64,000 nt of DNA from Fallopia convolvulus (taxonomy: Eukaryota; Streptophyta; Magnoliopsida; Caryophyllales; Polygonaceae). Numbering within the stretch: position 1 is the first letter of the stretch; each line of letters starts with the position of its first letter. Shown here one piece after another: positions 1 to 9,184 of the stretch. Location: the NCBI GenBank assembly GCA_964016875.1, contig OZ024726.1, positions 29,687,503 to 29,751,502 of the forward strand. Reading direction: 5' to 3'. The position numbers and the translations under genes were made by a program. The notes below the pieces were generated by a model. It worked only from the letters and a program-made list of their open reading frames with translations, was not told the origin of the DNA and ran no database searches.

Positions 1-3000
1 CTTTTGATGACGAATTAATCGAACCGTCATCAAGTAGTGATGATAATTTATGACAATCAAACTGTCATCAAATAGCGATGACGATTGATGACAATCGAAC
101 CGTCATCAAGTAGAGATGACATTTATGATGATAGTTGATGATAATTAAACCGGCATCAAGTAGTGATGACAGTTTATGAAAAAATCGTACGTGATGACAC
201 ATATTTGATGACACTTTGAATAATGATACTAAAAGTTATATATGATGACACTAAAAAATTAAACGTGATGATATTTGATGACACTAAAAAGTTAAACGTG
301 ATGATAAATATTTGATGACAACGTTGTTTTTTTTATTTGTGATGACAATCGTTTTTTATGCGGTGATGATAACTATTTTTATGTGATGATGATATTTGAT
401 GACAAACTATTTTTTGTGATGATGATAAAAACGAACAAACTTTGAGTGATGACACTTGATGACGGTTGTTTGTCTTCAAGACCATTGTCATCAAGGCCAT
501 TTTGATGACAAATTAATCGAACCGTCATCAAGTAGTGATGATAATTGATGACAATCGAACCGTCATCAAATAGTTGATGACGATCAAACTGTCATCAACC
601 GTCAACAAGTAGTGATGACAATTTGATGACACTTGTTTGTCATCAAGGTCCTTTTGATGACAAATTAATCGAACTGTCATCAAGTAGAGATGATAGTTGA
701 TGACAATCAAACCGTCATCAAGTAACGATGACAACTAATGACAGTTGATGACGGTTCGAACCGTGGGATGACGGTTGTTTTTATATGGTTGAATGCCTTT
801 GATGATACTTTTTGTTATCAAAAAGTTATCATCAACACATTTTGATGACACTTTTGGCCTTTTATTACACTTTTTGTCATCAAAAAGTTGTGATGACGGT
901 GAAAAAATTGTGATGACGGTTATTTTTATGTGGTTGAATGCCTTTGATGATACTTTTTGTCATCAAAAAGTGTCATTAAGACATTTTGATAACACTTTTT
1001 ACCTTTTATTACACTTTTTGTCCTCGAAAAATTGTGATGACGGTGGAAAAAATTGTGATGACGGTGAAATAAATTGTGATGACGATGATGACGGTTGTTT
1101 TTATGTGGTTGAATGCCTTTGATGATACTTTTTGTCATCAAAAAGTGTCATTAAGACATTGTCTTCAACACCATTGTCATCAAGGCGCTTTTGATGACAA
1201 ATTAATCGAAGCGTCATCAAATAGCGATGACGATTGATGACAATCGAACCGTCATCAAATAGTTGATGAGGATCAACCGTCATCAAGTAGTGATGACAGT
1301 TTGATGACATTTGATAAAACTTGTTTGTCCTCAAAGCCCTTTTGATGACAAATTAATCGAACCGTCATCAAGTAGCGATGACGATTGATGACAATCGAAC
1401 CGTCATCAAATAGTTGATGACGATCAAACCGTCATCAAGTAGTGATGACACTTGATGACAATTGTTTGTCATCAAGGCCCTTTTGATGACAAATTAATCG
1501 AATCGTCATCAAGTAGTGATGATAATTGATGACAATTGAACCGTCATCAAATAGTTGATGACGATCAAACCGTCATCAAGTAGTGATGACAGTTTGATGA
1601 CACTTGATGACACTTGTTTGTCATCAAGGCTCTTTTGATGACAAATTAACCGAACTGTCATCAAGTAGAGATGATAGTTGATGACAATCGAACCGTCATC
1701 AAATAGTTGATGATGATCAAACCGTCATCAAGTAGTGATGACAGTTTGATGACACTTGTTTGTCATCAAGGTCCTTTTGATGACAAATTAATCGAACCGT
1801 CATCAAGTAGAGATGATAGTTGATGACAATCAAACCGTCATCAAGTAACGATGACAACTGACGACAGTTGATGACGGTTTGAACCGTGTGATGACGGTTG
1901 TTTTTATATGGTTGAATGCCTTTGATGATACTTTTTGTTATCAAAAAGTTATCATCAACACATTTTGATGACACTTTTAGCCTTTTATTACACTTTTTGT
2001 CATCAAAAAGTTGTGATGACGGTGAAAAAATTGTGATGACGGTTATTTTTATGTGGTTGAATGCCTTTGATGATACTTTTTGTCATCAAAAAGTGTCATT
2101 AAGACATTTTGATAACACTTTTTACCTTTTATTAAACTTTTTGTCCTCAAAAAATTGTGATGACGGTGGAAAAAATTGTGATGACGGTGAAATAAATTGT
2201 GATGACAATGATGACGGTTGTTTTTATGTGGTTGAATGCCTTTGATGATACTTTTTGTCATCAAAAAGTGTCATTAAGACACTGTCTTCAACACCATTGT
2301 CATCAAGGCGCTTTTGATGACAAATTAATCGAAGCGTCATCAAATAGCGATGACGATTGATGACAATCGAACCGTCATCAAATAGTTGATGAGGATCAAT
2401 CGTCATCAAGTAGTGATGACAGTTTGATGACACTTGATAAAACTTGTTTGTCCTCAAAACCCTTTTGATGACAAATTAATCGAACCGTCATCAAGTAGCG
2501 ATGACGATTGATGACAATCGAACCGTCATCAAATAGTTGATGACGATCAAACCGTCATCAAGTAGTGATGACAGTTTGATGACACTTGTTTGTCATCAAG
2601 GCCCTTTTGATGACAAATTAATCGAACCGTCATCAAGTAGAGATGATAGTTGATGACAATCGAACCGTCATCAAGTAACAATGACAAGTGATGACAGTTG
2701 ATGACGGTTCGAACCCTGTGATGACAGTTCAAACCGTGTGATGACGGTTGTTTTTATATGGTTGAATGCCTTTGATGATACTTTTTATTTTCAAAAAGTT
2801 GTCATCAAGACATTTTGATGACACTTTTGGCCTTTTATTACACTTTTTGTCATCAAAAAATTGTGATGACGGTGAAATAAATTGTGATGACAATGATGAC
2901 GGTTATTTTTATGTGGTTGAATGTCTTTGATGATACTTTTTGTCATCAAAAAGTGTCATTAAGACATTTTGATAACACTTTTTACCTTTTATTACACTTT

Positions 3001-3082
3001 TTGTCATCAAAAAATTGTGATGACGGTGAAAAAAATTGTGATGACGATTATGAAAGTGATGATAGTGATGATTGTGATGATG
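1..3082. repeat. GATGAC/GTCATC satellite-like array with 1,123-bp higher-order unit
   Basis: Almost the whole stretch is built from the word TTGATGAC and its complement GTCATCAA, alternating in direct and inverted orientation. One sub-unit of about 140-154 bp begins CTTTTGATGACAAATTAATC and recurs near 500, 651, 1189, 1340, 1479, 1633, 1772, 2311, 2461 and 2606. A second module beginning GGTTGAATGCCTTTGATG recurs near 790, 930, 1110, 1911, 2052, 2229, 2760 and 2915. The two modules together repeat with a period of about 1,123 bp (793 and 1916, 926 and 2049, 1101 and 2224). Open frames here are by-products of the repeat, rich in D, H and S from GAT/CAT words, and are not genes. The array continues past the left edge. 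Confidence 0.93.
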
Positions 3083-3205
3083 GTCAACGCCGGTCAACAG
3101 TCGGTCAACGATCAGTCAAAGACCGAGTCAACTCGGTCAACGGGCGAGTCAACCCGGTCAACGACCGAGTCACCTCGGTCAACGGGCGAGTCAACTCGGT
3201 GGGGG
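3083..3205. repeat. GGTCAAC / GAGTCAAC minisatellite
   Basis: A short GC-richer array made of GGTCAACG and CGAGTCAAC words, for example the alternating pairs at 3127-3150 and 3170-3195. It abuts the GATGAC array at GATGATGGTCAACGCC, so one array appears to have grown from the edge of the other. The TTGAC core, as GTCAA on this strand, occurs in nearly every unit. Confidence 0.85.
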
Positions 3206-3336
3206 TGGGTGATAGGGGTTTTGCTATTTACCTAATTTCACACCCTCCTAAATATCCACCTAATTAGGTTTTTTTTTGCTATTTACTTAATTCATCCTTT
3301 AAATAATAGGATTTTTATTTTTATTTTTATTTTAAA
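3206..3336. other. Boundary sequence with duplicated TTTTGCTATTTAC motif
   Basis: The motif TTTTGCTATTTAC occurs twice in direct orientation, near 3219-3231 and 3273-3285, followed by T-rich sequence. Similar motifs lie at the termini of some plant Mutator-like elements, but no partner terminal repeat or target duplication was found. Whether this marks the edge of an element carrying the 1-3205 array is unknown. Confidence 0.35.
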
Positions 3337-3371
3337 CTAGGGGGTTTACCTATCCGTTGGACGGGATCAGA
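3337..3371 (-). mobile_element. Helitron 3' end (minus strand), degenerate hairpin
   Basis: Read on the minus strand, this is a decayed hairpin CCCGTCCAACGGATAGG followed about 10 bp later by CCCCCTAG|T, the layout of a Helitron 3' terminus. The hairpin resembles GTCCAACGGAC of the family ending at 5808 and 19859. The matching 5' end was not identified; the element would extend right toward about 3680. Confidence 0.55.
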
Positions 3372-3682
3372 TTTTTTGAACCTTTATAAATTACTTATAA
3401 TATTTATAACTTGGATTTTTATTGCGTTAATTTTAACTAAATAGTTGAAGAAGTTTATGAAAAAATATTTAAAGACTATTATTTATATAAATATGCAAAT
3501 AACATTTATGATACAGAAATTGGACGTAATTAGAATTTGAATACATTGGATTTTATTGACATGAATTTAATATACTAATTGATTGTTAAAATTATTGATC
3601 TATAATCTTTTAGATAACACTGAACCAACACTATTTATATAACTTTTATTTATACACTACATACATGAGTGTTAGTTAATCA

Positions 3683-3703
3683 TCTATCTATCTATCTATC
3701 TTA
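3683..3703 (+). repeat. (TCTA)4 + TCTTA: stacked Helitron 5' stubs
   Basis: Four TCTA units (3683-3698) are followed by TCTTA (3699-3703) and then by the 5' TC of a Helitron at 3704. TCTTA is exactly the 5' terminus missing from the Helitron that resumes at 5809: sister copies start TCTTATATACAT, this one resumes at TATACAT. The preceding TCTA (3695-3698) fits the element resuming at 7939 with TAATACTATAA, since a related 5' end near 52800 reads TCTATAATACTATAA. The remaining three TCTA units could be stubs of still older enclosing Helitrons or ordinary slippage. Confidence 0.7.
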
Positions 3704-3901
3704 TCTATAATACATATATAATTTTGTGTACATGGCACATTTAATGCACTTAATGTTAATTTCTAATTGTTTTTTTCACCTTTAATATAATTTACACTAA
3801 ATAGATAAATTTATGTACAAAACCACATTTATTGTCAAATTTATTACATAATATTTATTTTTATGAAAACTTATCATTTTAAATAAATAAAATAATTCTA
3901 C

Positions 3902-3958
3902 ATAGCTTAGTGGTAAAGAATCTTTCAATTACCTATAGATCACGGTTCAAATCTTGAA
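3902..3958 (+). other. tRNA-like pol III box pair inside Helitron
   Basis: TAGCTTAGTGGTAAAG resembles a tRNA A box and GGTTCAAATC a B box, at roughly tRNA spacing. The flanks do not form a tRNA cloverleaf that I can pair, so this is a tRNA-derived relic, not a tRNA gene. The same piece is present inverted at about 43866-43925 in the sister copy. Confidence 0.5.
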
Positions 3959-4402
3959 AACTATTTATTTTGGTAAATAACACGCTCTTAGTTTTGAATC
4001 GTTGATATATTATGTCATATGTACCATATGCATTGTCAATTACACCATTACATAATAAGGTAGATCCTTTTATTTACTTTTAGTTTTAAGGCATAATTAT
4101 AATTAGTATATAATATATTATCATCCTTTCATGGTAACTGTGATTTTTCTGCATATATTTCATTTGATTTATATACACTTATTATTTAATCATTAATATA
4201 TTATTTTTTAGGCACCATTATTTATAGCCAATTATAGTATTATAGATTTACACTATTATATAATAAAACAAATTGTTTTAGATTCACCTTAATTTTTATT
4301 TTTAAAATTTATAACATTAAAATGTTATGTAAGATATTAAATTTATGAAAAACATCTCACTCATATTATATCGATTTTATTATATGAATATAAAATTTTG
4401 GC

Positions 4403-4445
4403 TCAATGGTTCAAGCTTTGACAATTTTATTGGATGTTTAAGGTT
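4403..4445 (+). other. Second tRNA-like box pair in same Helitron
   Basis: TGGCTCAATGGTTCAAGC followed by AAGGTTTGATTTTTCC resembles degenerate A and B boxes. It is conserved, inverted, at about 43420-43475 in the sister copy. It is best read as a tRNA-derived relic shared by the family. Confidence 0.38.
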
Positions 4446-5912
4446 TGATTTTTCCAATATTAATCACTTTGGATAACTTTTTTATCACAATCAAAAGACC
4501 CCATAAAAAAGACTAAATTCAATTTAAATTTGATATTAAAATATGTGAATGATATATAAAAACTTTATTATGCTTATAGTACAATTGCACATAAGTGTAT
4601 GAAAAATGATATATGATTTTGATAATTAATTAATTATACATCAATCTATTTGATTATATGTAGTTATAAGGTGACTCATATTTTTTTCAAATATTTAAAA
4701 CGTTTTGTTATAATTAATTTATATAACAAATTATAGTTTTTATTAAATATAGGAGCTAAGTTGTATTGGAAAAATACACAAAACAATGTAAATTAATGTA
4801 TTAACCAATATATGAATTTTGATAAGTATACACCAATCCATTTGATTACATGCTGTTATAAGGTGATCCAAATTCTTTCAAACAATCAAAACGACTATAC
4901 TATATTTTTTTAATTTCATGTAGTGTTATTAGATATAAGAGTGCATTTAAAATTTTAGTTGAATCTCTTTTTATTTAGCCTACACTTGCTAAAGGATCAA
5001 ATTCAATTTTATATGGATAATTAAGAGAATGTCAAATGATACAATAAGGCTATATATAATAGACGAATCATTCACAAAAAAACTAAATAGATTTATTATA
5101 CCCCCTTTCATGAATCTTAATGGAAAATTTTTGAAAGCGTTACTAGATTAATCCAAATCACTAAAACTATAATCTTACAACATGCGAAGTTATATATCAT
5201 CAAAACAAAATAAATATTTTTTTATTGATATCTTGAAATACTTAAAATCCTTTTATTTAAAGTTGGAGGATTTGCGCCATAATTGACTATCTTAATTTAA
5301 AATAGTTAATTTTGCAACCTTTGATATTTCAAATAACAATAATAACATTTGACATTTCAAATAACCTTTGATATTAGATACAAAACACAACATCAAACAC
5401 AACTATTGACATTATAGCTAACAAAACATAATATAAAATTTTATTTCTATCTTTTTCTTTCTCACTATATATGTCTTTTTTTTTTGTATAAAAGCATCAT
5501 AATTTCATCCGCTATGAAGCGAAAAATAGAAGTCAACCCTCAAATTGCAAGAAAGATTGATCGAATCGAAACACGAATTGGGAGGGGGAGAGTGAATGTG
5601 AGAACGCAAGACATGAAGGTTTTTGTTGGATAGTAGTTAGGTTTGCACAAAAGTACTTTTTTAAAGTTTAAATTTCTACGATTTTTATTAAATTAATAAT
5701 TTTTTATGTGATTTGTAATATTTTTGTAAATGCTTGCAAACATCCATGCATTTTAAATAGTAAAATATAAATTTTGCCCCGTCCAACGGACGGGCTTGAC
5801 TTGGCTAGTATACATATAAGAATGGGTTTTGCCCCCATTTATTGCAATCATTAATCATGATCAAAAATATTTTTATATAATTATAATTGCATAAAGCAAA
5901 TCAAAGAAAAGA

Positions 5913-5970
5913 GTGTAGCATAGTGGTTAAGACACATTTAATTATGAACCTATATGTCATGGGTTCAAAT
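5913..5970 (+). other. tRNA-like box pair in family D Helitron
   Basis: GTAGCATAGTGGTTAAGAC (A-box-like) is followed by CATGGGTTCAAATCATG (B-box-like). The motif is retained inverted at about 47205-47270 in the sister copy and in weaker form near 19710-19752. No acceptor stem can be drawn with confidence, so it is not annotated as a tRNA gene. Confidence 0.5.
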
Positions 5971-6501
5971 CATGTGATTGTAATTTTATAGAATCTTACT
6001 ATGTTTTTATTAAAATGATATTTGAAATAATAAAAACATCAATAGATTAATTGGATGTATTCATAAATTGTTTTCATGTAATCATATTTACAATCCTACC
6101 TATATAGTTGCAATCATTTTTTGGATCTATGACATTTACTCCGTATTATACATTATTTTTACTCAAATAATGTGATTTTTTAAATATACAATATGATTAC
6201 ATAATTTACATTAGGTTAATTGATTTATACTTTTGCATTGTTCATAATATATATAATACCAAGTTAAAAATCTAAAATATGCAATACATAGTGAAAATAT
6301 AAAATTACATTAAATTAAGGATATTTTTAAGAGTTTCAACTTTCAAGTCATTAGAAAGTATTTTATGAAAACAATACATAGTAAAAATTTACAAAATTAC
6401 TTGATATGCATAAAAAACATCACTAACATTCTCAAATGATAATATTAAAAATTAAATTCTAAACTATAGAGCACAGATAATCAAGTGAAAAATAAAATTA
6501 A

Positions 6502-6969
6502 GGCTCCGTTCGGCAACACTTATTTGAATACTTATAAGTACCCAGTTACTTACATGGAAAAAATAAGCTTCGTTTTATGTGTTCGGCAAAATTTACTTAT
6601 TTGAAATAAGTTACTTATATCCGATACTTATCTGATGAAAAAATAATCAGCACCCCGAACCTTATGTCAAATAAGCTAACTTTTCTATCAAAATATAAGT
6701 TAGCGGGACCCATGTGATTTCCTAATTAAATTTTATTTTTTATTTTTTTATCCTTCATTAATCCATTTTTAGTAATTTTACACCTCTTGCTTAAAATATC
6801 AGCAATTCAGTTTACCGAACACATTCCGGATTATTTGGAAAATAAACAACTCATATAAATATCCCATATCAGCATCCACGATCAACATCAACAACCATAA
6901 GTATCAGCATCAGCATCAACATCAACATCAGCATCAACACCGATAAGTAACGATTTACCGAACGGAGCC
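6502..6969. mobile_element. Tourist-like (PIF/Harbinger) MITE, 468 bp, TSD TAA
   Basis: Terminal inverted repeats GGCTCCGTTCGG / CCGAACGGAGCC are flanked by direct TAA (6499-6501 and 6970-6972). The interior is AT-rich and has a CAGCATCAACATCA-like run near 6905-6945 but no coding frame. The sister Helitron at 44110-47379 has the uninterrupted empty site near 46685, confirming the boundaries and that the MITE arrived after the copies separated. Confidence 0.92.
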
Positions 6970-7110
6970 TAAGTTGAAGATTTTGTGAACCAAAAGATCT
7001 AAGTTGCAAATATTTTAATCAGGTAATTAATAATTGTAACAATTCAAACTTAAAGAGACAATAAAAACATTATACGTTTTAAGATCGGTCAACTTTATCA
7101 CTGTGAAAGA

Positions 7111-7470
7111 GGTAAAATGATTATTTTAGTTTAATTAATTTATTGTATACTTTTTCTCATCGATAATTAAATATATATATATCATGAGAAATGATAAGCG
7201 TATGTAAAATGATTATTTTAGTTTAATTAATTAATTGTATACTTTTTCTCATTGATAATTATATATATATATATATCATGAGAAATGATAAGCATATGTA
7301 AAATGATCATTTTGGTTTAATTAATTTATTGTATAATTTTTCTCATCGATAACTAAATATATATATCATGAGAAATGATAAGCATATGTAAAATAATTAT
7401 TTTGGTTTAATTAATTTATTGTATACTTTTTCTCATCGATAACTATATATATATATCATGAGAAATTATA
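7111..7470 (+). repeat. ~90-bp minisatellite, ~4 copies, inside Helitron
   Basis: The unit runs TAAAATGATTATTTTAGTTT, then TTTTTCTCATCGATAA, an (AT)n run and ATCATGAGAAATGATAAG, starting near 7111, 7203, 7296 and 7386. The CTCATCGAT...ATCATGAG arms can pair around the AT run. The array has about four units here, about four to five with a different arrangement near 46095-46610, and one near 18410-18500. Confidence 0.85.
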
Positions 7471-7999
7471 AGATTAAAAAGGCCATGCTAATCAATTGAT
7501 GGAAAAGAAACAAAATATATTGTGATGGTTACAGGATTGTACTACTCTATTTCTCCAAATGAAAAATAAAAAAAAATTTAAAGTATTAAAGTAAAAAACC
7601 TAAACTATTTAGTCTAAAACTTTATATATAGTTATGATTGTTAATTACAATTACAAAGATTATAGTATTTGGAAAGAATTATAAGTGAGATACTTTAATT
7701 AGTTACATGAGCGGTTTCAAAAAAAATTACATTAAGTATATTGTTTAAGAAAAAAGAAATATACTTTATAATATTAATTTTGGGACCATGTAATCATTTT
7801 GTACGTCAATTTTGAACTAAAAAGAATGTAAGATGAACAAATAAGCAAAGAAAATGACATAACTTAAGAATGTAAAAAAGCCTCAATATATTTTTACGAA
7901 AAACTTGCCCCGTGCATATGCACGGGCATCACCACTAGTAATACTATAAACTTAAATAGCTTGACAATTAATGCTCATACAAATAAGATTTTTTTTTTT

Positions 8000-8092
8000 G
8001 CCTTCGGGCATCTTGTCAAGCGGGAAGGATCTCTGGTATTACCATGAGGTTCCCGTTTCGACTCCTATGGAGTGCCCAAGACAAAAAAAAGA
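8000..8092 (+). other. SINE-like / tRNA-derived fragment
   Basis: A GC-richer island in AT-rich DNA containing CCCGTTTCGACTCCTATGG, which resembles a B box, upstream of AGTGCCCAAGAC and an A-rich tail (8083-8098). A T-run precedes it. It looks like a short tRNA-derived SINE relic, but no target duplication was found. Confidence 0.35.
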
Positions 8093-8245
8093 AGATATTT
8101 TTCAAACTTGAATATGTAATGTTTTTTAATTAAATTGTATCAACTTAAATTATAATTAATATGTAACTTAAATTACAAGTAATGTTAATTAGCATATATG
8201 TAATGTACTTATGCATTTTTTAAATAAAAAACTATTCAATGTGTA

Positions 8246-8247
<2 letters not shown>

Positions 8248-8281
<34 letters not shown>
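8248..8281. repeat. (AT)n microsatellite
   Basis: An uninterrupted run of alternating T and A just before ATGGTGTTTACATGAAG. Confidence 0.95.
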
Positions 8282-8282
<1 letters not shown>

Positions 8283-9155
8283 TGTTTACATGAAGAGATG
8301 GAAGATGAACAAATGATGCAGTATTAGTTTTAGTGCAAGTTCAAAAACTATAAATGTGGCCACTACATGTTTAGAGAGGGTTTTGGAGCAAAATTAACAT
8401 ATTTGAGAGGTAAAAATCACTTTATTGGTTAAAGTTTATTGTTTTGATCTTGTAAAAATCACTTTTTCAATGTTTAATTTTGGTGTTATGGTTCAAATTG
8501 AGATCTTTGATACCAAATTTTTTGATTTTCCCTTTTTGTTGCTTAGTGGAAAGGAAGAAATAGAGCTTTAGGTATTTTACTAGCTATTGTTGATTGGTTA
8601 TGTTTAGTTAATTTTAAAATGAAATTATTTTTATGTATATTTTATTGAGGTAACAAGTAAGCACTCTAAATTTTGTAAATAATATTATGTTGTAATTAAG
8701 TATTTTTTGTTGTATTCCTAAACTTTTTCTATTAATTATGTAAAATTGGATATGTCAATCAACATGGTACGGTTAAATAAAAAATAAATAAACTAAGATT
8801 CATTTGAAAGAGACAAAGTTGAAATCAAATGGGTTTGACATATCTAGAAAATATCATGTATATGTCTTCTCAATTCAATCTTATCTCTAATTATCCTAAC
8901 AAGTTAATAAATTAGAGATATTTTCATGCAAAAATATGAATCAATTATTACTTAACATATTATACCTTTTATTAGAATTATTTAACTAAAATGATTTTTA
9001 TAGTATAATAAAATATATTGTAGATAAAATATTATCGAAAATATGAACCCGGCCACCCGGGCATAGCACGGGCTTGGCCACTAGTATCTACATATGAAGA
9101 GATAGCTAGTAAAGATCAAATTGGAATGTAAGAACCAAAATGTCTTTATATATAA

Positions 9156-9184
9156 CTAGTTAATGACCCGGGCCTTGCCCGGGG
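9156..9184 (-). mobile_element. Helitron 3' end (minus strand)
   Basis: On the minus strand, a strong hairpin CCCCGGGCAAGGCCCGGG is followed by TCATTAACTAG|T. It is a clear Helitron terminus reading leftward and facing the plus-strand end at 9084, 71 bp away. The element body extends right from 9156; its 5' end was not found. Confidence 0.8.

Larger units (their letters stand above)
3704..5808 (+). mobile_element. Helitron family B copy 1 (non-autonomous, 2,105 bp)
   Basis: Starts TCTATAATACATATATAAT at 3704 and ends with hairpin GCCCCGTCCAACGGACGGGC (5776-5795) plus TTGACTTGGCTAG|T at 5808. It sits between A3703 and T5809, splitting the 5' end of the surrounding family D Helitron as TCTTA^TATAC. 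A second copy, in pieces on the minus strand, runs from 44109 to 19859 and supports both ends. No long frame is present. It contains two tRNA-like motifs (3902-3958, 4403-4442) and a degenerate internal duplication of about 190 bp (around 4600-4700 and 4790-4890). Confidence 0.9.
3699..7938 (+). mobile_element. Helitron family D copy 1 (non-autonomous), with nested Helitron and MITE
   Basis: The 5' end TCTTA is at 3699-3703, the body resumes at 5809, and the 3' hairpin GCCCCGTGCATATGCACGGGC (7907-7927 region) ends in ATCACCACTAG|T at 7938. Two sister copies lie on the minus strand (17899-19858 and 44110-47379) and share 5' TCTTATATACATATAA and internal sequence. Removing the nested Helitron (3704-5808) and the MITE (6502-6969) leaves about 1.67 kb with no Rep/helicase coding, so this is a non-autonomous derivative mobilised in trans. 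It carries a tRNA-like motif (5913-5970) and an internal minisatellite (7111-7470). Confidence 0.88.
3695..9084 (+). mobile_element. Outer Helitron, 3' hairpin at 9054-9084, 5' TCTA at 3695
   Basis: The 3' end is a hairpin CCCGGGCATAGCACGGG followed by CTTGGCCACTAG|T at 9084. The 5' end is inferred as TCTA (3695-3698), interrupted by the next Helitron and resuming at 7939 as TAATACTATAAAC. Its own body is therefore only about 1.15 kb (7939-9084). Part of the body near 8220-8330 is related, inverted, to 47640-47760. No coding sequence is visible. The 3' end is well supported; the 5' assignment rests on the stub logic and one related 5' terminus. Confidence 0.6.

Noticed and set aside
1..3082. 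CRISPR-like array
   Set aside because: Repeats are irregular, degenerate and in both orientations, spacers are not unique, and the context is a plant nuclear genome.
528..3267. Many open frames in the GATGAC array (for example 793-1122, 1916-2245, 2884-3267)
   Set aside because: They repeat with the satellite period, occur on both strands and consist of D/H/S-rich translations of the repeat word. No start context or domain.
3206..3336. MULE terminus closing an element that contains the 1-3205 array
   Set aside because: The TTTTGCTATTTAC motif is suggestive, but no inverted partner or target duplication is visible and the left side is outside the window.
3902..3958. Functional tRNA gene
   Set aside because: A/B-box-like words are present, but I cannot pair an acceptor stem or place an anticodon arm; conservation inside a Helitron fits a relic.
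7150..7460. ATCATGAG...CTCATCGAT palindromes as a replication origin or cruciform regulator
   Set aside because: They are simply the arms of each minisatellite unit; no independent evidence for an origin.
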